Origin: Sipunculus nudus
Taxonomy: Eukaryota; Annelida; Sipuncula; Golfingiida; Sipunculidae
Assembly: GCA_026874595.1 (NCBI GenBank)
Contig: CM049306.1
Span: 62,626,019-62,690,018, forward strand
Length of the DNA stretch: 64,000 nucleotides
Direction: 5' to 3'
Each line of letters starts with the position of its first letter. Position 1 is the stretch's first letter. The position numbers and the translations under genes were made by a program. Below the pieces are notes generated by a model. It was not told where the DNA came from and made no database searches. It saw nothing but the letters and a program-made list of their open reading frames with translations. Of the stretch, positions 46,769-58,264 are shown piece by piece.

Positions 46769-49138
46769 GCTCCGCTGACTGTAAGTCATCTGAGCTATAG
46801 CGATCACTCTTTGTCCGTCGTCCGTCTGTCCGTTAACCAGGCACAAATCGTAACCGCTGGACCTAGAATATTGTAACTTGACATTCTGAGAGGTCCATAA
46901 TAAATCTCCTTGGAAGCCAGAAATTAGGTCTCTGTTACCCATATCCTTTGAGCTATGGGGCCCCAAAGTACCCCCCAGAATATTAAACAATTTCAGTCAA
47001 AAACTTCAATATCTCATTTACTACATCACTGATGGTCATGATTTCTGGCATACATATTGATCATGAGGTGTTCCATCAGTTCCTGCAGACTGGTGGCGCC
47101 ACCTGTATTTTTTTTTATTTTTCACGATTTTTTTTCTCTATTTTTGAGACCTTTAAAAATGTGAACATCGGTTAACAGGGCACAAATCGTAAAGACTGCA
47201 CCTAGAATCTTTTATCTTGACACACTGAGAGACCTATGAAGAGTCTCTATGGAAACCAGAAATTAGATCTCTGTTACCCATATCCTTTGAGCTATGGGGC
47301 CCTAGAGTACCCGCCAGATTAGTAAACAATTTCATACAAAAACTTCAATATCTCATTAACTACATCACTGATGGTCATGATTTTTGGCATACATATTGAT
47401 CATGAGATGTTTCATCAGTTTCTGCAGACCGGTGGCGCTACCTGTATTTTTCGATTTTTTACGAATTGTTTTCTCTATTTTTGAGACCTTTAAAAATGTG
47501 AAAATTGTTAACAGGGCACAAATCGTAAAGACTAGACCTAGAATCTTCATTCTTGATACAGTGAGAGACCTATGAAAAGTTTCTATGGAAACCTGAAATA
47601 AGGTCTCTGTTTCCCATATCCTTTGAGCTATGGCCCTCCAAAGTACAGCTCAGAATAATGGAAAATTTGATAAAAAAGCTGAAGTATCTGTATAACTAAT
47701 GCAGAGATCACCATTACTGTTTGCATTGATATTGATCATGGAGTGTTTCATCAGTTTCTGCAGACTAGTGGCACCACCTGTATTTGTTCGGGTTTTTTAA
47801 CGATTTAAAAAACATCTGTTAACAGGGCACAGATCTTAACAACTGGACCTGGAATCTTCATTCTTGACACACAGAGAGAACCATGAAAAGTCTCCATGGA
47901 AACCTGAAATTAGGTCTCTGTTTCCCATATCCTTTAAGCTGTATGGCTCCAAAGCACAGCTCAGAATAATGGAAAATTTGATACAAAAACTGAAGTTTCT
48001 GAATAACTACAACACTGATGGTCATGATTTTGGCATACATATTGATCATGAGGTGTTCCATCAGTTTCTGCAGACTGGGTGTGCCACCTCTATTTTTTTC
48101 AAATTTTTTACGAATTTTTTTCTCTATTATTGAGACCTTTAAAGATGTGGTTATCTGTCAACAGGGTACAAATCGTAACAACTGGACCTAGAATCTTCAT
48201 TCTTGTCATGCAAGGAGGCCCATGAAAAGTGTCTGTGGAAACCTGAAATTAGGTCTCTGTTTCCCATATCCTTCAAGCTATAGAACTCCGAAGTATCCCT
48301 CAGAATAATGGACAATTTGATACAAAAGCTAAAGTTTCTGAACAACTAATGCAGATATCACCATGATTGTTTGCACGGATATTGATTATGGAGTGTTTCA
48401 TCAGTTTCTGCAGACTGGTGGTGCCACCTATATTTTATTCAATTTTTCGATGTTTTTTTTTTCTCCATTTTTGAGACCTTTAAGGACGCTGTCATCTGTT
48501 AACATGACACAAATTGTAAAAACTGGACCTAGAATGTTCATTCTTGTCATGCAAGAAGGCCCATGAAAAGTGTCTGTGGAAACCTGAAATTAGGTCTCTG
48601 TTACCCATATCCTTCACGCTATAAGACTCCGAAGTATCCCTCAGAATAATGGACAATTTGATACAAAAGCTGAAGTTTCTGAACAACTAATGCAGAGATC
48701 ACCATGATTGTTTGCATGGATATTGATTATGGAGTGTTTCATCAGTTTCTGCAGACTGGTGGTGCCACCTATATTTTATTCAATTTTTCGATGTTTTTTT
48801 TTCTCTATTTTTGAGACTTTTAAGGATGCTGTCAAATTTGATACAAAAGCTGAAGTATCTGAACAACTAATGCAGAGATCACCATGATCCTTTGGATATT
48901 GACCATTAAGTGTTTTTATTAGTTTCTGCAGACTGGTGGAGCCACCTGTATTTTTTTTTTAGTTTACGCATTTTTTCTCTATTTTTGAGATATATAAATA
49001 CAGACACAATCTTGGCCTGTTGGTTAATCTGTTTGATGCTTCAGTTGAATGGGTATATACTACCATTCAGATGATAAAAATTCCTTTTGCGAATGTCTTC
49101 CCAGTTAGCTGAGCGTCATGACCCATGGGTCACTTGTT
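46769..49138. mobile_element. ~340-bp-unit tandem element inserted in the 155-bp array
   Basis: Begins AGCTCCGCTGACTGTAAGTC with a CCGTCGTCCGTCTGTCCG tract. It then holds six units, spaced by their GGACCTAGAATCTTC motif at about 46860, 47210, 47537, 47847, 48185 and 48528, plus a truncated unit at about 48840. Each unit has CCCATATCCTTTGAGCTATG, a CATGATT...GCATACATATTGATCATG part, and CTGCAGACTGGTGGCGCCAC followed by a T-rich tract. It ends with GCTGAGCGTCATGACCCATG and GGTCACTTGTT. A CCGTC-rich microsatellite plus repeated core is the architecture of Helentron-type 'pearl' elements known from bivalves (inference). Confidence 0.82.
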
Positions 49139-49430
49139 GGTACATATTAGGGCTCCAGGCCTTTTGAATTACAGACCTGTCGGAATTCCAATATAGCCCC
49201 ACAGCCCAATCGCTGATTTTCTTTCGCGCGCAATATCTCGACAAAAACATGCTTCAGCTTTCCCAAATTCACAGGGATGATTGGTACATATGTGGGCTCA
49301 AGACCCATTAAATTACTGACCTGTCAGAATCGCAATATGACCGCCACTGCCCAGTCACTGATTTTCCTTCACCTGTGATATCTAAACAACGACACGCTTT
49401 AAATTTCCCAAATTCACAGGGCTGTTTCAT
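49139..49430. repeat. ~155-bp tandem array, right part
   Basis: Resumes with GGTACATATTAGGGCTCCAG, which is what follows CACAGGGATGATT in an uninterrupted unit, then about two further units. Confidence 0.9.
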
Positions 49431-49900
49431 CAGGGGCCCGCTTGATCACTTTGAAAAAAGTGATCACCATGTCCGTCTGTCTGTCCGTACGTCCTTCCAT
49501 CCGTCCGTGACGCATTCTTTCGCTAGCGATATCCCAAAGAGAATCCGATGGATTTTCTCAAACCACAGAGGATGATTGGTGCCTAAGAGGGCTCCGTCCC
49601 TATCTAATTTCAGACCCGCAAAAAATTAAATATGGCCGCCAGAGCACAATCGCTTATTTTCTTTCACGTGTGATATCCCTAAGGGGATACAATGGATCTT
49701 TCTCAAATCTAAGAGGATGATAGGTTCCCAGTAGGGCTCCGTCCCGATTAAATTCCAGACCTGGAAAATATTCAATATGGCTACCAGAGCACAATCGGGG
49801 ATTTTTTTTCGCGCATTATATCCCTCAGAGAATATGTATCATCTTTCTGCAATTCACAGGTATGATTGGACAATTTTCACTATACACCAATTCACTCTGT
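49431..49900. repeat. Hairpin + CCGTC tract + ~150-bp units (related element)
   Basis: TGATCACTTTGAAAAAAGTG closes as a hairpin (TGATCACTTT / AAAGTGATCA, 49445-49468). GTCCGTCTGTCTGTCCGTAC follows, then units with GATATCCC(A/T)A..G, GATGGATTTTCTCAA, AGAGGATGATTGG and AGGGCTCCGTCCC. Confidence 0.82.
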
Positions 49901-49951
49901 AAGGCCCTCTGAGGCCCTCGTCCGATTAAATCTAGTTCTTATATTGTATAA

Positions 49952-50026
49952 ATTACGCCTCAGATAATTTTGTTAAAAACACTTTTGGTAGTAATAATTG
50001 TCAGTCTTTCTGATCCGAGGCGTAAT
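49952..50026. mobile_element. Small inverted-repeat element (~75 bp)
   Basis: ATTACGCCTC at 49952-49961 and its exact inverse GAGGCGTAAT at 50017-50026, with extended partial pairing (AGAT / ATC). Could be a tiny MITE or a hairpin. Confidence 0.5.
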
Positions 50027-50145
50027 GTGCAGTATGTCTTTACGGTTTCGTATTAGAATACCAGTATGTTACGGAACCTAATATAAACAGATCACGTATG
50101 CGTGATGAACACAAATTCTGTAACAGAGATAAAAAAATCAGATTC

Positions 50146-50878
50146 TGTAACACTAGGCAGCGTCTAAGGGAATGAATAAAGAAGTAAGTGTTTTTTTGTT
50201 ATAAAAAATAACTATAATTTATTCTTAAAACAACCCTAACATTAAAATACACTTAATCAATACAATTATACAGTAAAACAGCGGTATAACAACAAATCAA
50301 TACAATCACACAGAAAAATAAACAATGTGCACAGTACCTGGATACCAACACCGTCACAACGATAAGTTCTTTAAATGTATACTCTCGGAGAATGACAGTC
50401 CAGTGTAAAGCTCTTGTAACAATCCAGAAAGTAAACTGAAGTCCAAATACACAAAATCTATGAGAAACTCTGAAGAAAATCTATAATTGCCGCACACGTC
50501 GTATAGGGTCCCAGAAACTGACACACGCTTCTGCGTCCACTGGAAATATTCTCTGCTCTGTTCTCGGCTCTAAAACACAGCCCCTTTATATACCTTCACA
50601 CCCCAACCCGAGAATTTTCCACTTCCCGAACAGTCTTAAGGATCCTACACAACACAGTAAACACGCGTTACAGCAATCATCTAGAAGAACATCGCTGTGT
50701 GTATCTCTACATACCAGGGTCATCACGTGACCCACGACCAGGCGTGTAAGCCCAAGGCTAAGATGACAACGAGAGTTAAACCAGTACGGATTAAACTCAG
50801 AATGTCACAAACGGCCCGGCCAGGTTGTCACAACACGAGTTACGCCCGTGTCACACAATAAAAAGAGCACCTGTAACA
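50146..50878 (-). mobile_element. Probable solo LTR, minus orientation
   Basis: Bounded by TGTAACAC at 50146 and CTGTAACA ending at 50878, so TG...CA in either reading. Read on the minus strand it has a TATATAAAGGGG promoter (about 50583-50594), a plausible start region (GAGCCGAGAACAGAGCAGAG) and, about 370 bp later, AATAAA (about 50220). This is the order U3-R-U5 expects. The proximal GTGACACGGGCGTAACTCGT and ACCTGGCCGGGCCG are GC-rich U3-like sequence. No primer-binding site follows, and no matching 4-5-bp target duplication was found, so the ends may be slightly off. A host promoter is the alternative. Confidence 0.5.
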
Positions 50879-50884
50879 AGTGCC

Positions 50885-52595
50885 ATTAATGTCGAATCAC
50901 ATATAATTGTAACTCGGTATTCATAAAATTAAGGAGACCTATATATGTGAGAAACCTTGTATTTGCATCAATATTGTATTGTGTGATGTGAATAAGTGTG
51001 TTTTCCTACCATTCTCTGTATAAATGTTATAAATGAGACTTAGCAGCAATTCTCTTACTTAGTGCACCCACTCTTATTTGCAGAATAATGGGAGTGCATT
51101 TTCCAGAACAGTTTTGTTTACTGAATCCGTGAAACTCCCAATTATGAACAGTATTAATATTGAGTCGCTTTTATGTAATTAAACTGCCTTCTTTGTCAAC
51201 AGATAAAGGTTAATGGAATTTAATGAAAAAAGTGACATTAAGTGACATGAAGAGATGTATCAATTAAAGTTCTGTAAAAAGTGTTTGACTTTCTCAAAAC
51301 ATGACATGGTAACAGAAATATCAATTGACATTATGATCACGGTGTTATCGCCTACATGTTGCGGGTCGGGCGTGTCATTGTGGATATTTGCACGTGTCAA
51401 TGTATTGAGCTCTGAAAGTAGGTTTCTGCGTGTAAGTGCAAGAAGATGGATATTGCTTAAAATGGACTAGTCGATGTGACGCTACGTGCAAGTGAAAAGC
51501 ATATCCAATGTCGGGTGACAGTGCAGTTTTCCCTGAGGATACGTGACAGAAATGATACAGAAATGCCATGTGCTTGTTCACAGAAGGTAAAAGGTTTCGG
51601 GTCCAGATAAATTAAGAACATTGTCGCGCTCAGAGGTCACAGTTCAGTGGACCAGGATGATAATGGTATGTACCAGAGTTTAAAGTCAACCAGGTTCGTG
51701 AACACGTAACGAGATGACTGGATTTGATAGGACTGCCATGTTGAGTTCAAAGACGATTATTCCAGCATTTAGACTGTCAAGTTATCTCTTGAAGATGTAT
51801 ACGTTGCCAAATAATTCTGATGGGCACAATGTACTTAGCATATTCAGTCTTTATCTATGGATTTAATTTTCTATGCGAGACTGTCTACCATCGATATTCT
51901 TTTGGGAGTATGATTATAGAGTTAATGCTGAAACCTTGGTCTTGTTGTTTTTGTGTGACCGTGTGGGAGGGAAGTACTACTCCGCACTTCTCTTATAATA
52001 TTATAAAGAATAAAGAACCCGAAAGTCCCCCGAGTGGTGTTGTGTTAATAAGAATAAAGCACATTTTTTTTTACTTTGAAGATATATTTCAAGATACCAA
52101 AGTGGATCAGACCTGTTTTGATTGATGGCGCAGTGAGAATGTGTGTGAAGAAACGCTAATTTCGCCATGAACGCATGATAATTGTTACAAATTATGCCAA
52201 AATCGCAAATAAAGAAAAGAGACAGCTTATCATACAAACGTGTACAAATGTTATGAAAATCGTTTGTCATTGTTGAGAAAAGCAGCTAACAGATGGATTT
52301 ACATCCAATGTACGTCGAACGGATGTTCACGAAAGGTCTAGCTTCGGAGTGAGGTGAAAAGGCATGGACTGTATACTAAGAATATTTAGACCTCTACAAA
52401 TACAAAATTATAACGAAATAGTTCTTTTATTGACAGTATTTGCTGGTACAGAAAGGTACAAAATAAAGGAATTTATACATAATAACTGTATAAAACAAGA
52501 TTTAAAGAATGTCTGTTTACAGTAGATGAAGAATGAATAGCGTGCTCTTATGAGTAATTACTACGTTTACTGTAACTCATTCCATAAATCTGATT
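50885..52595. other. No recognisable gene
   Basis: Only short ORFs, the longest about 100 codons on the plus strand at 51820-52125, without known motifs or clear codon bias. Confidence 0.45.
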
Positions 52596-52599
52596 TCGG

Positions 52600-52900
52600 A
52601 TCTCCACAAGAACACGAGGATTAAATCATCGCCGTGACAGGAGGCCCGGCCTTACACGAGCCAGGCTGGCGTAAGTGCTCTGTGGCTTTTAGTGAGAGCG
52701 TGTCTATCTCGTCTATATATTACAAAACTGGCCCGAGAGGACAATGGATGAAGAGGGCCTCAATCCCTTCAGCTCCTTACATGCCCGCTATCTCATTTTG
52801 CCATGAACTATTATGTCCGAGGAAATTGTTTATCTAAATTATCGGGGTCACATCCTCAATCCCAGACCGACAAACCGCAGTTCTATGAGGCCTATAAAAC
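52600..52900. other. Non-repetitive moderate-GC island
   Basis: Complex sequence unlike the AT-rich flanks (GGCCCGGCCTTACACGAGCC, ATCGGGGTCACATCCTCAAT). No repeat structure; one 67-codon ORF at 52634 of unknown meaning. A conserved regulatory element or exon is possible but unproven. Confidence 0.3.
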
Positions 52901-52904
52901 ACTT

Positions 52905-54400
52905 TTTCCTGAGCATTAAATCTATTGCTATTTAGGATTCATAAGGATAGCGCACAAGAATGAAAAAAGTGTTTAGTCTGCCTAAATCTATGTCTTTTAG
53001 AGATGACGGGGCACACTTCCTTTAATGTATATCTGAGTTATCTATAACATTTTGGCGTAAGAGGTTCATGTAGCAGAGCTTAAGGTCTAAATAAACAAGG
53101 CTGTACGAATGTGCATCCTCAATTAACACCTTGATACACTTATAGACATTCAAGACATTTTACCACTTTGCGATTCATATACAACATTTCAGGTAGAAAT
53201 CTCAAACCGCTGAAGGTGGTCACAGCAACTTACTTTTTTGTGTTAATAATGATAAACAGAGGTCTCCTAAGCTTCATGTATTAATCAGTTACCAACATCA
53301 TTTGTAAATATAATACATTAATCCTCAGGCTCGATTAATAATCATTCTTCCATGATTCCTTATATATAATCAATCAAACAAGAACTGAAGCTATTCCAAA
53401 GTAAATGTATTGACTGAGCAGGTCGGCTATATTAAGAAAACCGTTATATTAGTTTAGGATTTGTCTTATAATGAAAGACGACCACCATCCGTATTTGCGC
53501 AACCCAAGATATGATTTATCTAATCAAACCAAGTATTTTATTCCATACACATACACTGGTCCATATACAGATAATTACCATGACAACAGTGCAGCCATTA
53601 AGAGTGCAGTAGTGGAGAGACATGCATGAAGATGAAGATTAATAAAATGTATCCACTAACATGTGACCCTATGGGTGATTATTTTGTTAAGTGAATGTAG
53701 AGGACAAATGCTGTTTCTATCGATTTGTTTTACCGAATATACCAACATTACACACGGTACTGACATATTATTAACATTTATTCGCGTTAGCAACGAATGT
53801 CGTGCTTTTCTTAACAGCGCACAGAAGAAAGCTTCCGGAAGCGGTTTTCATGGTTACAAACATTACAGATGCACTACACCATTTAGGCAGAGACATAAAA
53901 AATCCGGTAAGCATTATTGAATGCTACTCCAAGCTTGTCATTGGTACCATGCTTATATATAGGAACACGAAAAGCTATAGAAATACATGGTTCCACAGTA
54001 CATTTGACATATTAAGACTCGTCATGCTTTCACATATTGCACAACGAAGGCGAAAGTATGATACCTTGCTTCGCTCCGTTTGTGACAATATGGATTTCAG
54101 TGTCTGAAAAGTTTCAACTGACACACATATCTTGTTTAATATACCAATAAAATATAAATCTAACTAAAACAATGGGAATGGTAAATCATGATGCCCTGTT
54201 AAACAGAGTGGCATATGACAATCTGTCAAAGGCCCTCGTTTTGTCAAGAGCACACACAAACATATTGGAACCCATATTAATATAAAACCTTAAATATTAT
54301 TTAAGTGTGTACATAGAGAGTTCAAGTGCTTCTTTAAAGCCCAACTAATTATTACATATCAGATATCTGATCAGTATACATAAAATCAACCATTTCATTC
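52905..54400. other. No recognisable gene
   Basis: AT-rich. Overlapping plus ORFs at 53663-54107 lack recognisable motifs. Confidence 0.45.
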
Positions 54401-54403
54401 TGA

Positions 54404-54490
54404 AAATTATTATTTTATTATTTTTATTATTATAATTATTATTATTATGATTATTATTATTATTATTATTATTATATTTTTTATTATTAT
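54404..54490. repeat. (TTA)n microsatellite, imperfect
   Basis: About 87 bp of TTATTA-type triplets with a few interruptions. Confidence 0.95.
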
Positions 54491-54499
54491 TTAGATTAA

Positions 54500-55530
54500 G
54501 CACAGTTTTATTATTAGGCACAGAATGATTTGCTTAAGATCGTTTTAAGAACGTTTACTAATAATAACAGATTAAAACTGATATCTGAATACTTACACTA
54601 CAAGACTGTAATGTTTCTGGGAGGTAAACTCGTTTGAAGTTCAACCTGTCAAATGCCGCTGTTGTATAACATAGAGTTAGTACGCAATAAAACCATGGGA
54701 TATAAGGTTTCCTAAGACGCACACACATAAAAATTAATCTTTTCATCTTGCAAGTAAGTTTCAAATAATAAGTAAGTTTCTACAAAGGATGACAGATGTT
54801 GATAGTGCAGTGGATAAAGCTCCGTGCATGACATAAGGGTGAAACATGCGGCTCATTTTTTTGAGTCTGTAATGTAACACCACGCCGGCTGATTAATGAA
54901 ACTGATATGTCATGATAGCCGTGGTTAATCCTTAAAACGTTGTATACCAACGCGCTGGTAGACAGGTGAATTCGAGTGTATTGTGCTTAAACCTTTGGCG
55001 CTAGAAATATAGAAGGGCGACAATGCTTACACATATTGATAATAAATGACTCGTGTCCACAAGGCAGGCGGAGAGGAAATGAAAATGATTAAGGCACACC
55101 AGAACAAACCATACAAAATGGTTAGAATAGTATTAATTTTAACATTAAGTAACTGATCACCGCGTGGACATTGTCAGAATCATTGTCTGCATGTGCACAT
55201 AGACTGCTTGATCTTGTAAACTTCCTGCTCAATACACCCAGTGTCTATTTGGTAAGTGCCGTCAGTGTCGTCCTGAAATTTTTTTTGGTATATTTGCTAA
55301 AGCTGTCTAAAGCAGATTCATGCATATACAGACAAGTACATTTTTTTCTGAAACGGCTGAAATGTGTGATGAAGACCATAGAAAAATTCTCTTTACCTAA
55401 CTTGTGTTGAGTGACTACCCGGAGTCTATAACAAAATACGTGATCTGTGCTGTACCAAATGTTCCAGATGCGGCCTCAGACCTCAAAACACGTGATTAAA
55501 ATTATCTTAGTTCAGCGGGGTAAAGACAAT
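54500..55530. other. No recognisable gene
   Basis: A short A-box-like GATAGTGCAGTGGATAAAGC at about 54801 hints at a decayed SINE, but there is no B box. Otherwise nothing seen. Confidence 0.4.
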
Positions 55531-55536
55531 ATTGTA

Positions 55537-55675
55537 GTCGAGTCCACGCCAGCCGAGTCAATTCCAAGTCCAAGCCACCCGAATCCAAGTCCGAGTTCTT
55601 TAGGTTCGAGTCCAAGCTTCACATCCTTCAGTCCGAGTTTAAAGCTGTAGCCTAAGTCCCAGTCCCAGTCCAATC
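55537..55675. repeat. GAGTCCAAGTCC-type degenerate short tandem repeat
   Basis: GTCGAGTCCACGCCAGCCGA through CCCAGTCCCAGTCC is built from about 6- and 12-base variants of GAGTCC/AAGTCC. The plus-strand Pro/Ser-rich ORF at 55447-55650 is a translation of it. Confidence 0.8.
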
Positions 55676-55824
55676 AAAATATTTTGATATGAAACACTTT
55701 AAATTGGATATTTTAGATAATCATGAATATTTCTGTTAACATTTACACATGTTTTTGATAGATGTTTAACACATTACGCTCCCGATGCAGAGATAAAACT
55801 TTATTACATACAGTCTTGATTTTT

Positions 55825-56445
55825 ATACGTCCGTCTTATGACGGGAGTATTATGGGATACAAACCGTCCGTCTGTTAACTTTTAGTGTCGCAGCGATAAC
55901 TTACCGGGGCTTTGATGGATTTTCGCGGAACTCGCCAAAGTACTTAACAACAGATTATCTCGCCCATGTTCGATTATGGGGAAAGGTCCATGCCTATTTA
56001 ATAAGGTCACGTGTCACTCGGCTACTTAGTGTTGTCGCCGCGATAACTTACGAAGAATATTTTGATAAACATTTGGATTAAAACTAAGAGGTCACCACAA
56101 TGTGGAGGCACCTTGGTGACTTATACCAAAAATCCTCTGGATTTTCATGAAATTCGTTAAACATGTTTACCAATAGACTTTCTTACCTGATTTACATTCT
56201 CATCAAAATGCATGCATATATAATGAGGTCGGAGGTCACCGCACTTTGGAGGTACCTTGGTGACTAAAATGTATCCTGTGGATTTACATGAACCTCATTA
56301 AACATTTTTACCGGTAGACTTTCTCATCTGATTTATATTCTTATCAAAATCCACGCATAATTAATGAGGTCAGAGGTCACCAGATACACGACGGTCGTAT
56401 TATGCACGTTTGCGGTGCTGTTGTTTTAAAATATTCTGTGAATAG
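55825..56445. mobile_element. CCGTC-hairpin element with ~140-bp array, copy 2
   Basis: Starts with ACGTCCGTCTTATGACGGGA (CCGTC/GACGG hairpin) and CCGTCCGTCTG. It continues with CGCAGCGATAACTTAC units and then about 2.5 units of the GAGGTCACC/ACCTTGGTGACT array also seen at 45.67-46.03 kb. It ends with GATACACGACGGTCGTATTA and GCGGTGCTGTTGT. The 45.7-kb copy lacks the left hairpin, so it is 5'-truncated relative to this one. Confidence 0.8.
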
Positions 56446-56452
56446 TTCACAT

Positions 56453-56795
56453 ATAAGAGCCCTAAATTGAGCTTTTCCACTTGCGCGGAAACGCGTGTGT
56501 TTCCGCGGAATCCCCCTTCCCGTGACGTGTTTTCACAAGGGATTCCCCGTCCAAAAGCCTTCCCGGCATCATGTCGAGCATGCATGTGTTCGTTCACTGT
56601 ATGCATGTATACATTTGAAATTTCGTTATATTTGCGCGCGGAAACGCGCGCTGAAAAATCGCGCATCGCGCGATGTTCATTCCACCCGCGCGCGTTTCCG
56701 CATGCATGGAAAAGGTATACCTGAATTACACTTGCGCGATATTTTCAGCGGGCGGAAACGCGCGCATTTTCGCGCGCATGGAAAAGGGTCCTAAA
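56453..56795. mobile_element. CpG-rich inverted-repeat element
   Basis: The left edge TTTTCCACTTGCGCGGAAAC is mirrored at the right edge by GCGCGCATTTTCGCGCGCAT followed by GGAAAAGGGTCCT. Internal GCGCGCGGAAACGCGCGC and GCGCGCGTTTCCGCATGCAT add further pairing arms. Exceptionally CpG-dense against AT-rich flanks. No transposase. Overlapping ORFs on both strands here are by-products of the palindromic composition. Confidence 0.7.
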
Positions 56796-57417
56796 GGAAA
56801 ATGGGATCAAGGGTAATACTTCTTCACGTAACGTTTGAGAATAATAATAAAAAGTTATCCATCATTGGAAAGCGTAGTTAATCTGCTTTCAAATGATATC
56901 AAATGTGATGACCATGACACTCTTTCAAGGTCAACTTCGGGTCTACAATCACAAATATAATGATACATGTAAATTTACCTTAACCGTATCACATTCCATT
57001 TACCGAATGGTGTCTACAACAGGTCTGGTATTTAAAATAGCAGTATTAAAATGCTAATACGTGCCAAAGTCTGTTTATCTAAATTTGTGTTACATGCCTG
57101 CTTATTGCACTTTTACCTGTTGAGTAAAGAGGTCGTCTAAGGATAAGAAATACTGTGCAGCGGGTCTTATGTAATGCGAAATGTTACGTTTGTGTATGAA
57201 TCCTAAATGCTGAGACTAAAGGTGCTAATCACCAGCGCAGAATATTAATTGTGTCAATTATGAATTTAATAATGTCTAAAGTAAAAATATATAACGCCTG
57301 TAGAGGGGACAGGACGGGCACATTTTCCAGCTGACGGTGGACAAAATGTCTCAGCAACTCAGAATACCCAGATAGTTCGGGCGTCTTTCTAAAAGCATGA
57401 TCTGATTATAAGTTTTA

Positions 57418-57419
<2 letters not shown>

Positions 57420-57490
<71 letters not shown>
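57420..57490. repeat. (TAA)n microsatellite
   Basis: About 71 bp of perfect TAA/ATA trinucleotides. Confidence 0.97.
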
Positions 57491-57492
<2 letters not shown>

Positions 57493-57829
57493 CTAACCAA
57501 AGGCTAGAAATATCGTTTTTCACTATATTTTATCATGCATTAACACTAAGCAGGGGATTTTGAATGATGTTGAAGCTCTTCCAAACAACATTTCATTTGA
57601 TGCAAATTTTTCAATGTTTTTATTTACTAAAAATTAAAATTATCGCACTAAAGACAGTTATAGCTACGATATATACTGAGGTCAGATTCAAAACGAAGTT
57701 GTTCAGTTAAACGACACACGTGATGTATAACACGTGATGTTTATATAAAATGCACTGACATATTACAGTATGATTATTCGGCAATTGTTTGTGGTGGAGG
57801 GAATCTAGTACGACTTTAATACAGACGGC

Positions 57830-58260
57830 ATGGCAAGCGCCTGTGTTTTTGGCTGATAACCGGGGACCAGTAAACACACGGCTGTCCAGCAGACCTATGT
57901 GGCTCCATGCAGACGAGTACCACCTTTGGGGGTCTGGTCTGCTGGTTTATTGAAGCTATCAGTCATCCAAGCAGTATCATCAATTTACCTGACGATAAGC
58001 ATGCAGGACGTTCCCGGGGGAGGGGCCGCCTTCCGGCCGAGATGGCCATGCATTGCCGCCGCTCAGCTCCGGGAGTCCACATCAAGCGGGACGGATGGCC
58101 ATCCATGTATCATTTTGAAAGTGTCAGCTGATCTTTACAGGGGCAATGGTGAGGAACCAAGTGCAACTTTGTGTTGTAATCAGCTCGAGACCTGCCGGCA
58201 GCCTCTCCGTAATCCTACCACTGGTTAACATTCATATGAGGCTGCCTGGCATTTACTTTA
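57830..58260. other. Non-repetitive GC-richer island
   Basis: GC-rich, complex sequence (CCGGGGACCAGTAAACACAC; GGCCGCCTTCCGGCCGAGAT) with two overlapping plus ORFs (109 and 74 codons) lacking recognised motifs. Not repetitive within the window. Could be an exon, a CpG-island-like promoter or a conserved non-coding element. Confidence 0.35.
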
Positions 58261-58264
58261 AAGA

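Noticed and set aside
56400-56794. ORFs of 85-99 codons on both strands
   Set aside because: Open because of palindromic CpG-rich sequence; no motifs.
57899-58228. 109-codon ORF as a protein gene
   Set aside because: Overlaps another open frame in GC-rich DNA, has no motif or splice signals I trust; kept only as an unassigned island.
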